Source: an uncultured Pelagibacteraceae bacterium (GTDB lineage: Bacteria > Pseudomonadota > Alphaproteobacteria > Pelagibacterales > Pelagibacteraceae). From it: a DNA stretch of 64,000 nucleotides. Every line of letters begins with the position of its first letter. The first letter of the stretch is position 1. Made by a program: the position numbers and the translations under genes. Positions 25,402 through 35,207 of this stretch are shown here, piece after piece. The DNA is taken from the NCBI GenBank assembly GCA_902588625.1, contig CACIPU010000004.1, positions 1 through 64,000 on the forward strand. Direction: 5' to 3'. The notes beneath the pieces are model-generated. The model saw only the letters and a list, made by a program, of their open reading frames with translations, had not been told where the DNA came from and did no database searches.

Positions 25402-26291
25402 TGTTGCCTAGGTAATGTAATAGGTTTTTTTAATTGATGTTCTCTAACAAAAATTATAGCAGATGAAATAACAATTAATCCTGCACCTGATAATGTATAA
25501 ATAGTTGGGCTTTCATCAAAAAAATAAAATCCAAAAATAATAGCAAAAACTAAAGATAGATATTTTAAAGACGTTGTTAAAGATACCTCAGCTAACTTAT
25601 AACTTTGTGTTAAAAGTAAATTTGCTATACTACCAAAAAGACCTATCAAGATTAGTAAGATTAGTTCATATGCTGTTGGAAAAACCCATCCGCCAAATGG
25701 TAAAGTTAAAAGCCCCATAGTTCCTGAGCAAATTGAAAAATAGAAAGCAATTAGGTAAATAGGTTCATTTACTAAAGTTAATTTTCTTATAAAAATGGAA
25801 ACACTTGCAAATCCTAAAGTAAAAATTACGGGATAAATATAATAAAAATTTAAATTATCAAACCCAGGTTTTGAAATTATAAGAACACCAATAAATCCTA
25901 AGCCTACTGCAATCCATCTTTTGGCTTTTATTTTTTCTCCTAAAAATAAAATAGAAAATATAACAACCCAAATTGGTCCTGAAAATGCCATTGAAGTCAC
26001 CTCTGCAAGACCTAAATTCCTAATTCCTACAAAAATGGCATACATAGCTATAGCCCCCCAAAAACTTCTATGAAAGTGAAGGCTAATATATTTTGTTTTA
26101 TAAAAATCTTTAAATCTATTTTTAGGTATCAAAAAAATTATTGGAATTAAGCCAAATAAAGCTCTACTAAACATTACTTGTCCAACCGCAAATTCAGTAG
26201 CAGTTACTTTAATAAGACAATCCATAAGTGAGAAAAATAAAACACTTAATATCATGCAAATTGCCCCGAGGTGATTTTGGTTTTTGATCAT
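25398..26291 (-). CDS. EamA-family DMT transporter
   Basis: 297 aa with about ten hydrophobic segments arranged as two repeats, the pattern of drug/metabolite transporters. The early SLMDCLIKV and MFSRALFG, and the VTSMAFSGPIWVVIFSILFLGEKI segment followed by GFIGVLIISKPGF, are typical of the EamA/RhaT-like branch related to riboflavin or S-adenosylmethionine transporters. Substrate cannot be inferred. The start is the ATG at 26291, 43 bases from divergent msrA. Confidence 0.85.
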   Translation of the reverse strand: MIKNQNHLGAICMILSVLFFSLMDCLIKVTATEFAVGQVMFSRALFGLIPIIFLIPKNRFKDFYKTKYISLHFHRSFWGAIAMYAIFVGIRNLGLAEVTSMAFSGPIWVVIFSILFLGEKIKAKRWIAVGLGFIGVLIISKPGFDNLNFYYIYPVIFTLGFASVSIFIRKLTLVNEPIYLIAFYFSICSGTMGLLTLPFGGWVFPTAYELILLILIGLFGSIANLLLTQSYKLAEVSLTTSLKYLSLVFAIIFGFYFFDESPTIYTLSGAGLIVISSAIIFVREHQLKKPITLPRQQ

Positions 26292-26334
26292 TTTGATAAA
26301 TTAATTTATATTTACCACTAAATTAAAAAATATT

Positions 26335-26784
26335 ATGCAAATATTTATAGGCGGAATCGGTTGCTTTTGGGATGAAACTGAATATCAAGATGTTCCTGGT
26401 ATTATTTCTACCGAATGTGGATATTGTGGTGGAAAAAATCCAACTGTATCTTACGAGCAAGTTTGTGGCGGTGACACCGAACACATAGAAGTTGTTAAAG
26501 TTACATTTGACCCTGAAATAATTTCTTATGAAGATATTACTAGATTATTCTTCAAAATCCACGATCCAACGACTCTAAATCGCCAAGGCCCCAATGTTGG
26601 TTATCAATACCGTTCAGAAATTTTCTATACTAATGATGATGAAAAAAAATCTGCTGAAAAAATATTAGATGAAGTGAACAAAGAACTTAATGGAAAAGTT
26701 GTAACAGTTATTCGAAAAGAAAAAAACTACTGCAAAGCTGAAGAATACCATCAAAAATATTTCGAAAAAAGAAATAAAAGATGA
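26335..26784 (+). CDS. msrA: Peptide methionine sulfoxide reductase A
   Basis: 149 aa. MsrA reduces methionine-S-sulfoxide in proteins. The catalytic Cys is in GIGCFWDETEY (usual GGCFW), followed by GYCGG, YEQVCGGDTEHIEVV, DP..ISYEDITRLFF, HDPTTLNRQGPNVGYQYRS and a resolving-Cys candidate in KNYCKAEEYHQ. All core motifs are in order. The stop overlaps the sseA start by 4 bases, indicating cotranscription. Confidence 0.9.
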   Translation: MQIFIGGIGCFWDETEYQDVPGIISTECGYCGGKNPTVSYEQVCGGDTEHIEVVKVTFDPEIISYEDITRLFFKIHDPTTLNRQGPNVGYQYRSEIFYTNDDEKKSAEKILDEVNKELNGKVVTVIRKEKNYCKAEEYHQKYFEKRNKR

Positions 26785-26938
26785 CTTTAGTTTCAACAGA
26801 TTGGCTCAACGAAAATTTAGATAAAGTTAAAATTATTGATGCGTCCTGGCATTTAGTTAAAAATAGAAATGCAGTTGAAGAATACAATAAAGAACATTTA
26901 GAAAATGCAATATTTTTTGACTTAGATAAAAATTCTAA
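26781..26938 (+). pseudogene. sseA: 3-mercaptopyruvate sulfurtransferase, 5' fragment
   Basis: The reading frame encodes about 52 residues typical of the start of SseA/thiosulfate sulfurtransferase: VSTDWLNENLDKVKIIDASWHL, then EEYNKEHLENAIFFDLDKNSN. In intact proteins this rhodanese domain continues for over 200 residues to a catalytic Cys. Here the homology stops near 26938 and the sequence changes to the end of ribosomal protein S16 in a different frame; the sseA frame then reaches TAG at 26966. This is a truncation by a join, not a frameshift within sseA. Confidence 0.8.
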
Positions 26939-27268
26939 CCAGAGAAAAGATTTATTGAAAAAGTAGGTTTTTTTAATCCATTATTACCAAAAACAAAAAA
27001 AGAAAGAATAAATTTAGAAATAGAAAGAATAAAACATTGGATTAGTAAAGGTGCCAAACCAACTCTAAGAGTATCAAGAATATTAGGTGAAGCAGATATT
27101 TATCCTATGCCACCAAAAGGGAATAATCCATTAAAGGCAATTCCGAAAAAAGATAGAAAAAAAAATTCATCTGAACCTAAAAAAGAGGAAGCAAAAAAAG
27201 CAGCTGAACCTAAAAAGGAAGAACCTAAAAAGGAAGAACCTAAAAAGGAAGAACCTAAAAAAAACTAA
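26939..27268 (+). pseudogene. rpsP: 30S ribosomal protein S16, 3' fragment
   Basis: Reading upstream from the stop at 27266-27268, the frame encodes RFIEKVGFFNPLLPK, RINLEIERIKHWISKGAKPT and LRVSRILG, the C-terminal two thirds of S16, then a Lys/Glu/Pro/Ala-rich tail. The frame closes upstream at TAA (26936-26938), and no start codon exists, so the N-terminal KIRLxRxG part is missing. The 5' neighbour is the start of sseA. S16 is essential, so a complete copy must exist elsewhere or the join is an artefact. The stop abuts the trmD ATG. This fragment is absent from the ORF track. Confidence 0.8.
27206..27265 (+). repeat. 15-bp tandem repeat in the S16 tail
   Basis: Three exact copies of GAACCTAAAAAGGAA (27206-27250) and a fourth, partial copy encode EPKKE units at the end of rpsP. 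Such in-frame tandem units can expand or contract by slippage. It lies just before the trmD start. Confidence 0.85.
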
Positions 27269-27958
27269 ATGTGGACATCAAGAATATTTACTTTATATCC
27301 TGAATTATTTCCAGGGCCGTTGGATATTGGGCTTTACAAAAAAGCAATTGAAAAAAAATTATGGTCCTTGGAAGTAGTAAACATAAGAGATTATTCATCC
27401 AATAAACACAAAACAGTAGACGATACTCCGTTTGGAGGTGGTTCTGGAATGTTAATGAGAGCAGATGTAATAGCTAATGCATTAGATAAAAATATTTTTA
27501 ACAAAGACGAAAGAATTATATATTTATCCCCAAAAGGAAAAAAGTTTGAGCAAACTGATGCTAAAAAAATGTTAAATAAAAATTTAAATATAATATGCGG
27601 ACATTTTGAAGGTGTTGATCAAAGATTACTAGAAACCAGAAATATAGAAGAAATTAGTGTAGGAGATTTTATATTATCAGGTGGAGAAGTTGCAGCTTTA
27701 GTCATAATTGATGCAATCGTAAGATTAATACCTGGCGTAATAGGAAACAGTAATTCATTAGATGAAGAGACTTTTGAAAGGAATCTGTTAGAATATCCTC
27801 AATATACAAAACCCCAAATATGGGAAAAAAAGGATATTCCTGAGGTATTATTAAGCGGAGATCATGCTAAAATTAAAAACTGGCGTTTAGGTCAATCTGA
27901 GAGTATAACACAACGCCGACGTCCTGATTTATGGACAAAATATAAAAAAAATAAATGA
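27269..27958 (+). CDS. trmD: tRNA (guanine37-N1)-methyltransferase
   Basis: 229 aa. TrmD methylates G37 next to the anticodon using S-adenosylmethionine bound in a trefoil knot. Motifs: [62 protein letters not shown] and [21 protein letters not shown]. Its ATG follows the rpsP stop without a gap; the rimM gene usual between rpsP and trmD is absent. It overlaps rplS by 4 bases. Confident. Confidence 0.94.
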   Translation: MWTSRIFTLYPELFPGPLDIGLYKKAIEKKLWSLEVVNIRDYSSNKHKTVDDTPFGGGSGMLMRADVIANALDKNIFNKDERIIYLSPKGKKFEQTDAKKMLNKNLNIICGHFEGVDQRLLETRNIEEISVGDFILSGGEVAALVIIDAIVRLIPGVIGNSNSLDEETFERNLLEYPQYTKPQIWEKKDIPEVLLSGDHAKIKNWRLGQSESITQRRRPDLWTKYKKNK

Positions 27959-28482
27959 AAAATATAGAAGAAATAAACAAAGATAGTGTTAAAAAAATTT
28001 TAGCAAAAAAAAAGATTCCTGAATTTTCTGCAGGTGATACTCTTAAAGTAGGGGTGAGAATTGTTGAAGGCAAAAGGGAAAGAATTCAATTTTTTGAAGG
28101 AGTTTGTATTGCAATAAAAAATAGAGACTTAAACTCTTCCTTTACTGTTCGTAAAATTTCATTTGGAGAAGGTGTTGAAAGAACTTTTGCATTATATAGT
28201 CCAATTATTGGATCTATAAAGGTTGTAAGATCAGGTAGAGTAAAAAGAGCTAAACTATATTTTTTGAGAAGTAGAAAAGGTAAATCTGCAAGAATTGCTG
28301 AAAAAATTAAAAAAAGTATTGGTCTTGATGTTTCTGAACAAATGGTTGAAAAAGAAATAATTAGTAAAGAAGCAGAAAATACTAAATCAGAAATAAAGTC
28401 AGAAGAAAAAGCTGAAAAACTTGAAAAAAATATTACATCTAAAGAAGAACAAAAAAAAGAATTAAAGATTAAAAAAAAATAA
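27955..28482 (+). CDS. rplS: 50S ribosomal protein L19 with acidic/basic tail
   Basis: 175 aa, against about 115-130 in most bacteria. The L19 core is clear: [47 protein letters not shown] and RRAKLYFLR-like ([17 protein letters not shown]). After about residue 115 comes a 60-residue tail rich in Glu, Lys and Ser ([11 protein letters not shown] and similar). Comparable Lys/Glu tails occur on S16 just upstream. L19 sits at the 30S-50S interface. ATGA coupling with trmD. Confidence 0.93.
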   Translation: MKNIEEINKDSVKKILAKKKIPEFSAGDTLKVGVRIVEGKRERIQFFEGVCIAIKNRDLNSSFTVRKISFGEGVERTFALYSPIIGSIKVVRSGRVKRAKLYFLRSRKGKSARIAEKIKKSIGLDVSEQMVEKEIISKEAENTKSEIKSEEKAEKLEKNITSKEEQKKELKIKKK

Positions 28483-28494
28483 TTTTTTTGTAAA

Positions 28495-29898
28495 ATGCCC
28501 AACACTCTCTACGACAAAATATGGATTGAACATATGATTCATCAACAAGATGATGGTACTGCTTTAATATACGTAGATAGGCATCTTGTTCACGAAGTAA
28601 CGAGCCCACAAGCTTTTGAAGGTTTAAGATTATCAAATAGAAAAGTAAGAAAGCCAAACCTTACGCTTGCTGTGGCAGACCATAATGTTCCTACATCCAA
28701 CAGATCGGAAGGAATAAAAGATAAAGAATCTAAAATTCAAGTGGAAGTTTTAGAAAAAAACTGTAAAGAATTTGGAATAAAACTTTTTGATATAAATGAT
28801 AAAAGACAAGGTATAGTTCATATAATTGGACCAGAGCAAGGTTTCACTCAACCAGGTACAGTAATTGTTTGTGGAGATAGTCATACAGCAACACATGGAG
28901 CATTTGGTGCACTAGCTTTTGGAGTAGGTACTTCAGAAGTTGAACATGTATTAGCGACACAAACATTAATACAAAAAAAATCAAAAAATCTTAGAGTAAA
29001 CGTTACAGGAAAATTATTAGTTGGAGTGACTGGTAAGGATGTTATTTTACAAACAATAGGTAAGATTGGAACAGCTGGAGGAACAGGTACAGTCATAGAG
29101 TACAGTGGAAATGTTATTACTAATTTAAATATGGAACAACGAATGACAATATGTAATATGTCAATTGAAGCTGGAGCGCGAGCAGGTCTTATTGCACCAG
29201 ATGACAAAACCGTTCAATATTTACAAAATAAACCAATGTCACCTAAAAAAGAAAATTGGGATAAAGCAGTCGAGTATTGGTCTAAACTTAAATCTGACAG
29301 GGATGCAAATTTTGACCAAGAAATAGAAATTATAGGTGAACAAATTAATCCAATGGTAACGTGGGGCACTTCACCACAAGATGTAGTTTCAATTACAGAA
29401 ATGATTCCAGATCCAGAAAAAGAAAAAGATCAAGATAGAAGAACCGCTATGAATAGATCATTAAGTTATATGGGTCTAAAACCTAATACTAAAATGACAG
29501 ATATAAAAATAGATAGAATTTTTATTGGGAGCTGCACTAATGGACGAATTGGAGATTTAAGAGATGCTGCAAATATTTTAAAAGGTAAAAAAATAGCTCA
29601 ACATGTAAGTGCCATGGTTGTGCCGGGTTCTGGACTTGTTAAGCAACAAGCAGAAGAAGAAGGTATTGATAAAATTTTTACTCAAGCAGGGTTTGATTGG
29701 AGAGAACCAGGATGTTCAATGTGTTTAGCTATGAATGAAGATAAGCTTAACCCACAAGAAAGATGCGCTTCAACTTCAAATAGAAATTTTGAGGGACGCC
29801 AGGGTCGTGGAGGCAGAACTCACTTAGTAAGCCCAGCTATGGCTGCAGCTGCAGCTATTGATGGTCACTTATCTGATGTAAGAAAGTTTAAAAATTAA
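28495..29898 (+). CDS. leuC: 3-isopropylmalate dehydratase large subunit
   Basis: 467 aa, full length. With LeuD it isomerises 2- to 3-isopropylmalate in leucine synthesis. The aconitase-type 4Fe-4S ligands are visible in IGSCTNGR and in [14 protein letters not shown], and the substrate loops in [30 protein letters not shown] and the [26 protein letters not shown] segment. LeuD, its partner, follows after one base but is truncated in this sequence (next entry). Confidence 0.94.
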   Translation: MPNTLYDKIWIEHMIHQQDDGTALIYVDRHLVHEVTSPQAFEGLRLSNRKVRKPNLTLAVADHNVPTSNRSEGIKDKESKIQVEVLEKNCKEFGIKLFDINDKRQGIVHIIGPEQGFTQPGTVIVCGDSHTATHGAFGALAFGVGTSEVEHVLATQTLIQKKSKNLRVNVTGKLLVGVTGKDVILQTIGKIGTAGGTGTVIEYSGNVITNLNMEQRMTICNMSIEAGARAGLIAPDDKTVQYLQNKPMSPKKENWDKAVEYWSKLKSDRDANFDQEIEIIGEQINPMVTWGTSPQDVVSITEMIPDPEKEKDQDRRTAMNRSLSYMGLKPNTKMTDIKIDRIFIGSCTNGRIGDLRDAANILKGKKIAQHVSAMVVPGSGLVKQQAEEEGIDKIFTQAGFDWREPGCSMCLAMNEDKLNPQERCASTSNRNFEGRQGRGGRTHLVSPAMAAAAAIDGHLSDVRKFKN

Positions 29899-29899
29899 T

Positions 29900-30055
29900 A
29901 TGAAAAAGTTTAATATTTTAAAAGGTGTACCTGCCAATTTACCAATGATTAATATTGATACTGATATGATTATACCTAAGCAATTTTTAAAGACTATAAA
30001 AAGAACTGGACTTGGAAAGAGTTTATTTTTTGAAATGAGATATGATGAAAAAGGT
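29900..30055 (+). pseudogene. leuD: 3-isopropylmalate dehydratase small subunit, 5' fragment
   Basis: The first about 52 residues are a normal LeuD start ([19 protein letters not shown], then [15 protein letters not shown]). The catalytic GSSREHAPWAL segment and the rest of LeuD are missing. At about 30050-30056 the frame continues, without a stop, into leucyl-tRNA synthetase. A normal LeuD has about 200 residues. The ORF track shows the whole as one 723-aa protein, which is a head-to-tail chimera of two unrelated enzymes. Confidence 0.85.
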
Positions 30056-32071
30056 TGGCGTTCAGGTGTTGCAGTTGAAAGAAAAAAACTTTCACAATGG
30101 TTTTTTAATATTAAGAAGTTTTCTCAAGAATTATTAGATGAGTTAGAAAAATTAAAAAACTGGCCTGATAAAGTTAAACTTATGCAAAAGAATTGGATAG
30201 GAAAGTCCTTCGGGTGTGAAATTAATTTTAAAATTCAAGAAAAAAGTGACGATAACGAAATAAAGGTCTTTACAACAAGGCCAGATACAATATTTGGAGC
30301 ATCATTCGTTGCACTTTCAATTGACCATCCAATAGCTAAAAATTTTGAAAATGATAAAAATTTTCAAAATTTTAAGTTAGAATGTTCAAAGTCTGGAACA
30401 ACGGAAGAAGCTTTAGCAATTGCTGAAAAAATTGGTTTCAATACAAAATTATTTGCTCAACATCCATTCAAGAAAGATATAAAACTACCAATTTTCATAG
30501 CTAATTTTGTTCTAATGGATTATGGAACTGGAGCTATATTTGGATGTCCAGCTCACGATCAAAGAGATTTGGATTTTGCTAAAAAATATAAACTTAACGT
30601 TTTGCCTGTTGTTAGACCTAAAGATTCTAATCCTGAAAAATTTAAAATTGATAATGAGGCATATACTGAAAATGGGATATTATTTAACTCAGATTTTTTA
30701 AATAATTTAACAGTCGATAAAGCTATAAATAAAGCAATAGAAGTAATAACAAAAAAAAAATTGGGAGAAAGAAAAATTACATTCAGGCTTAAGGATTGGG
30801 GTGTTTCGAGACAGAGATATTGGGGCTGCCCCATTCCAATAGTATACAATCAAAAAGGTGAAGCGTTACCAGTTGAAAAAAAAGATCTTCCTATTTTATT
30901 ACCTGACAAAGTTGATTTGAATACAAAAGGAAATCCTCTGGCAAATCATCCTACGTGGAAATTTGCTAAACTTGAAAATGGAGAAAAAGTTATAAGAGAA
31001 ACAGACACGCTTGATACTTTTGTAGATTCTTCTTGGTATTTCTTAAGATTTTGCTCACCAAAATATAAAAAATATGGATATGAAATTGAGGATATTAATT
31101 ATTGGATGCCCGTAGATCAATATATAGGAGGTGTGGAACATGCAATTTTACATCTTCTTTATTCAAGATTTTTTATGAAAGCATTAGCATTTAAAAACAA
31201 AAAATTTAATTATTCTGAACCATTCGAAAGCTTATTTACACAAGGTATGGTTTGTCATGAAACTTACAAAAACGAGAATAATAAATGGTTATACCCAGAT
31301 GAAATAGAAAAAAATTCTGATGGTAATTTGATAACTAAAAAAGACAAAAAAAAAGTAATAGTTGGGCCATCTGAGTCGATGTCAAAATCTAAGAAAAATA
31401 CAATAGATCCCGAAGAAATGATAAAAATATATGGAGCTGACTCGATAAGATGGTTTATGTTGTCAGATAGTCCACCTGAAAGAGATGTTCAATGGTCACA
31501 AGAAGGTGTGTCAGCATCTTTTAAATTTATACAAAAAATTTGGAAATTAAATTATGATATCTTGAATAAAAAGGAATCTTCTTCCTCAAATTCTGATATC
31601 TATCTTAAAAAAGCTGTTAATAGAACGGTATATAATGTGACTAAAAATTTAAATAATTTTCAATATAATGTTGTTATTGCTAATCTGCACGAAATATACA
31701 ATATATTTTATGAACACGTAAATAATGATAAATCATCCAAAGATACACTAAGAAATGAATGGGAAAAAATAATAATGCTTCTATTACCACTTACACCACA
31801 TCTTGCACACGAGTGTTGTGAAAAACTAAGCAAAAAATTTTATTGGCCTAAATATGATCTTAAATTACTAGAGGAAAAAAATTCTAAAATAGTAATACAA
31901 GTTAATGGAAAAAAGAGAGGCATAATAGAAATGCCTACAGATTCGAAAGAACAAATTGTTATAAAAAAATCAAAAGAAATTGATAATGTAGTAAAACATA
32001 TTGGAAATACTGAGATTATTAAAAATATTTATATTAAAAATAAACTTGTAAACTTTATAACTAAAAAATGA
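30056..32071 (+). pseudogene. leuS: Leucyl-tRNA synthetase lacking its N-terminus
   Basis: From Trp53 of the chimeric ORF the sequence is Leu[31 protein letters not shown], the CP1 editing-site motif [49 protein letters not shown], the SMSKSKKN signature, and the C-terminal VQVNGKKRG-like domain ([13 protein letters not shown]). About 180-200 residues are missing at the N-terminus, including the HIGH motif needed for ATP binding, so this product could not charge tRNA. LeuRS is essential; either the join is artificial or an intact copy exists elsewhere. The downstream overlap with lptE is normal. Confidence 0.87.
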
Positions 32072-32562
32072 AAAAATTAATTTATTGCATTATCTCTATT
32101 ATTTTATTCTTACATACTAGCAACTGCTCGGGATATAAACCTATATTTGCTTCATCTAAACTTAAATTTAAAATTGAAGATTATCAAATAAAAGGTGAAA
32201 AAAGGTTAGGAAAAATTATTTATTCTAAGCTGTATAATTCTTCAGGACTAAATGCGGACGATCCTTCTTTGCAAAGTGTAACTTTAACAATTGAAGTATC
32301 TAGGGAAAAAATTCCTACAGTTAAAAATAATGCTGGAAAAATTTTAGAATATAAAATTAATTTGAAAACTGTAATAGTCATGAATGACTTTCTTACTAAT
32401 AAAGAAATATTAAATCAAAACTACAATTACTCTGCTTCCTATGATACTCAGGAACAACATTCAGAAACAGTAAAGCTTGAAAATATAAATACTGCAAATC
32501 TAGTTAATAAAACTTATCAAAATATAATACTTAAAATATCAAATATTTATTCATCCCAATGA
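32068..32562 (+). CDS. lptE: LPS-assembly lipoprotein LptE-like
   Basis: 164 aa. A signal peptide ([18 protein letters not shown]) is followed by a Cys-Ser-Gly-Tyr lipobox context (NCSGYKPIF), the usual start of mature LptE, and a beta-rich domain of low conservation. LptE plugs the LptD barrel for LPS export. Identification leans on the signature CGYxP-like start, the length, and the leuS-lptE-holA order standard in proteobacteria. Overlaps both neighbours by 4 bases. Confidence 0.8.
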   Translation: MKKLIYCIISIILFLHTSNCSGYKPIFASSKLKFKIEDYQIKGEKRLGKIIYSKLYNSSGLNADDPSLQSVTLTIEVSREKIPTVKNNAGKILEYKINLKTVIVMNDFLTNKEILNQNYNYSASYDTQEQHSETVKLENINTANLVNKTYQNIILKISNIYSSQ

Positions 32563-33581
32563 TATTAAAAAGTTTTGAAATAAAAAAAAATAAAAAAAGT
32601 TTGTTAAAAAGTAATTTTTTTTTATTGTATGGAGAAAACTTGGGATTAAAAAAAGATATAAAAAATTTTATTACGAAAGCTGTAAACGAACTAGAAAATG
32701 ATATTGAAACCTTATCTTTTTATGAAAGTGATATTATTAAGGACGAAAGTTCGTTTATAAATTTGTTATATTCGGGATCATTATTTAGCAAAAAAAAAAT
32801 AGTAACTATTTATGATGCATCAGATAAAATTGTAAAAAAAATTGAAGGATCTCTTCATAAATATTCTAATGATATATTTTTAATTTTTTTTTCAGATATT
32901 TTAGAAAAAAAATCTAAATTAAGAAATTTATTTGAAAAAGAAAGCGAAACTATTTGTATTCCCTGTTATCTAGATAGTGAAAAAGATTTATTAAATATTG
33001 CGCAGTTAGAACTGGAAAAAAATAAAATTATTTTATCAAGAGAATCAATTAATTTATTAATTGAAAAATCAAATGCAGATCGTAATAATCTAAGAAATGA
33101 AATTGAAAAGATTATATCTTATTCATTTAATAAAAAAAAAATTGAGTTTAATGAAATTGAGTCTTTAATTAATTTTTCGGGAGACTATAAATCTGATATC
33201 ATGGTAAATGAGTGTTTATCAGGAAATCTTCTCCAATATAAAAAAATTATATCGGAATTGTATACGAACACAGTAAATCAAGTATTACTATTGAGAATTT
33301 TAAGCAGCAAAATACACCGTTTATTAAAAATCAAGGAACAAGAAACTGAAACTAATAGTTTAGATAATTTAATTAATGTTTGTAAACCACCAATTTTTTG
33401 GAAAGAAAAGCCAATTATTAAAAAACAACTATCTATTTGGAAATTAAATGACTTAAAAAAAATAATTGAGGATATTAATAATACTGAATTTATGTGCAAA
33501 AAAAACCCACAAATATCAAACAGTATTTTTTTTAGTTTTTTTTCTAAAATATGTAAAAAAGCTAATAATTATTCTTTATAA
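32559..33581 (+). CDS. holA: DNA polymerase III delta subunit
   Basis: 340 aa clamp-loader subunit that opens the sliding clamp. The N-terminal FFLLYGENLGLKKDIKNFI, then SLFSKKKIVTIYDASDK and the LEKKSKLRNLFEKE segment with the conserved LRNLFE-like pattern, match the family. Walker residues are degenerate, as usual for delta. Its position after leuS-lptE is the conserved arrangement. It overlaps parB tail to tail by 20 bases. Confidence 0.87.
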   Translation: MILKSFEIKKNKKSLLKSNFFLLYGENLGLKKDIKNFITKAVNELENDIETLSFYESDIIKDESSFINLLYSGSLFSKKKIVTIYDASDKIVKKIEGSLHKYSNDIFLIFFSDILEKKSKLRNLFEKESETICIPCYLDSEKDLLNIAQLELEKNKIILSRESINLLIEKSNADRNNLRNEIEKIISYSFNKKKIEFNEIESLINFSGDYKSDIMVNECLSGNLLQYKKIISELYTNTVNQVLLLRILSSKIHRLLKIKEQETETNSLDNLINVCKPPIFWKEKPIIKKQLSIWKLNDLKKIIEDINNTEFMCKKNPQISNSIFFSFFSKICKKANNYSL

Positions 33582-34407
33582 TATTAATGATTTTATCTAA
33601 TTGATCTAAATTTCTGTATTCAAAAGAAATTGTCCCTGTATTATTTTTTTTATTATTAATTGAAACATTTAAGCCAATTTTATCTTCCAAAGTTTTTTGT
33701 AAATCCAATATGTTTGGATCCTTTTTATTTACCAATTTAAATTTTTTATCCTTAAATTGTTTAGTTAATTGCTCAGCTTGTCGAACAGATAATTTTCTTT
33801 CAATAATTTTTTTTGCTAAAATTAATGAATTATTTAGACCAATCAGTGTTCGCGCATGACCCACTGACAGATGTCCTTTTTCTATCATTGATAATATTTC
33901 ATCAGATAGTGACAATATCCTTAATGAATTAGCAATATAACTTCTGCTTTTACCAATAAATTGAGATAATTTATCATGGTTGTAATTAAACTGGTCAATT
34001 AATCTTTTGTAACCCTGCGCTTCTTCAATTGGATTTAAATTTTGTCTTTGAACATTTTCAACAATCGCAAACTCTAGTGACTTAACATCATCTATATCAA
34101 AAATAATAACTGGGACTTCATGTAATCCAGCATTTTGAGAAGCAATCCATCTTCTCTCTCCAGCTATAATTTCATATTTGCCATTTGAATTTTTGTCTGG
34201 ACGAACTAGAATAGGCTGAATAACACCTCTTTCTTTTATAGAATTAGATAATTCTTCAAGGCTCTCCTTGCTAAAATGTTTTCTTGGTTGAAATTTATTT
34301 CTTGATAAATCTTTTATACTTAATTTGGTATTTTCAAACTTTTTTGCTTCGCCTAACAAAGATGATAAGCCTCTTCCCAAACCTTTTTTTATAGTACTCT
34401 CAATCAT
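33562..34407 (-). CDS. parB: Chromosome partitioning protein ParB
   Basis: 281 aa. The start GLGRGLSSLLGEA is the ParB N-terminal signature. Then come the CTP-binding box AGERRWIASQNAG, ENVQRQNLNPIEEAQGYKRLI, the helix-turn-helix LSQFIGKSRSYIANSLRIL and SVGHARTLIGL. ParB binds parS and spreads as a clamp to segregate origins. It overlaps parA by one base, and a parS-like site lies about 1.4 kb away inside rsmG. Confidence 0.95.
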   Translation of the reverse strand: MIESTIKKGLGRGLSSLLGEAKKFENTKLSIKDLSRNKFQPRKHFSKESLEELSNSIKERGVIQPILVRPDKNSNGKYEIIAGERRWIASQNAGLHEVPVIIFDIDDVKSLEFAIVENVQRQNLNPIEEAQGYKRLIDQFNYNHDKLSQFIGKSRSYIANSLRILSLSDEILSMIEKGHLSVGHARTLIGLNNSLILAKKIIERKLSVRQAEQLTKQFKDKKFKLVNKKDPNILDLQKTLEDKIGLNVSINNKKNNTGTISFEYRNLDQLDKIINIIKNNY

Positions 34408-35207
34408 TATGCAGCACTTTCCATTATACTTTCTTGACTCAAAAATTCTTCAGCAAAACTAATATACGACTTACTACCTGAGCAGTTTTTATCATAAACT
34501 AAAACTGGAGCTCCATGAGAGGGCGCTTCTGATAGCCTAACATTTCTTGGTATAACTGTTTTATAAACTTTATTACTAAAAAATTTTCTTGCTTCTGCAT
34601 CAACTTCTGATGACAATTTATTTCGCTTATCAAACATTGTTAAAAGTACACCTCTTATATTAAGTTCAGGGTTAAGTTTTTCCTTAACTCTATCTATTGT
34701 TTTTATTAATTGACTTAATCCTTCTAATGCAAAAAACTCAGCTTGAAGTGGGACTATTAAAGATTTAGCAGTTACCAATGCCATTACTGTCAGAAGATTT
34801 AATGAAGGGGGGCAGTCTATAAAAATATAAGAATAAATATTTTTTTCACTATTTATGAATTTTTCTATTTTATCTTTAAGTAAAAAAGCTCTTCTTCCTT
34901 CGTTAGCAGTCTCTACTTCAAGCCCAGATAAATCTACATTTGATGATACGATTTTTAAATTATCTATTTTAGTATCTTTAATAACATCTTCAAAATTAGA
35001 TTGTCCATTAAGCACATCATAAATAGTCTTAGCATTTTCACCATTTGATAATCCAAATCCAGTTGTAGCGTTACCTTGTGGATCTAGATCTATTACTAAA
35101 ATTTTTTTATTTTTATAGGATAGGGCTGTTGCTAAATTAATAACAGTCGTAGTTTTACCAACGCCTCCCTTTTGATTTATTACTGATATAATTTGACTGT
35201 TATTCAA
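34407..35207 (-). CDS. parA: Chromosome partitioning ATPase ParA
   Basis: 266 aa. The deviant Walker A is INQKGGVGKTTTVINLATAL, Walker B is YIFIDCPPSLNLL, and IDLDPQGNATTGFG and NVRLSEAPSHG are the usual Soj motifs. ParA forms a nucleoid-bound gradient that moves ParB-parS complexes. It overlaps rsmG by 8 bases, giving the classic mnmG-rsmG-parA-parB order near the origin. Confidence 0.96.
   Translation of the reverse strand: MNNSQIISVINQKGGVGKTTTVINLATALSYKNKKILVIDLDPQGNATTGFGLSNGENAKTIYDVLNGQSNFEDVIKDTKIDNLKIVSSNVDLSGLEVETANEGRRAFLLKDKIEKFINSEKNIYSYIFIDCPPSLNLLTVMALVTAKSLIVPLQAEFFALEGLSQLIKTIDRVKEKLNPELNIRGVLLTMFDKRNKLSSEVDAEARKFFSNKVYKTVIPRNVRLSEAPSHGAPVLVYDKNCSGSKSYISFAEEFLSQESIMESAA

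Noticed and set aside
26781-26966. A frameshifted but otherwise complete sseA
   Set aside because: After about 26938 no frame continues SseA; the sequence is clearly S16, so this is a join and not a frameshift.
29900-32071. A natural bifunctional LeuD-LeuRS enzyme
   Set aside because: Both parts lack the residues needed for catalysis, and the genes are normally separate, so a deletion join fits better than a functional fusion.
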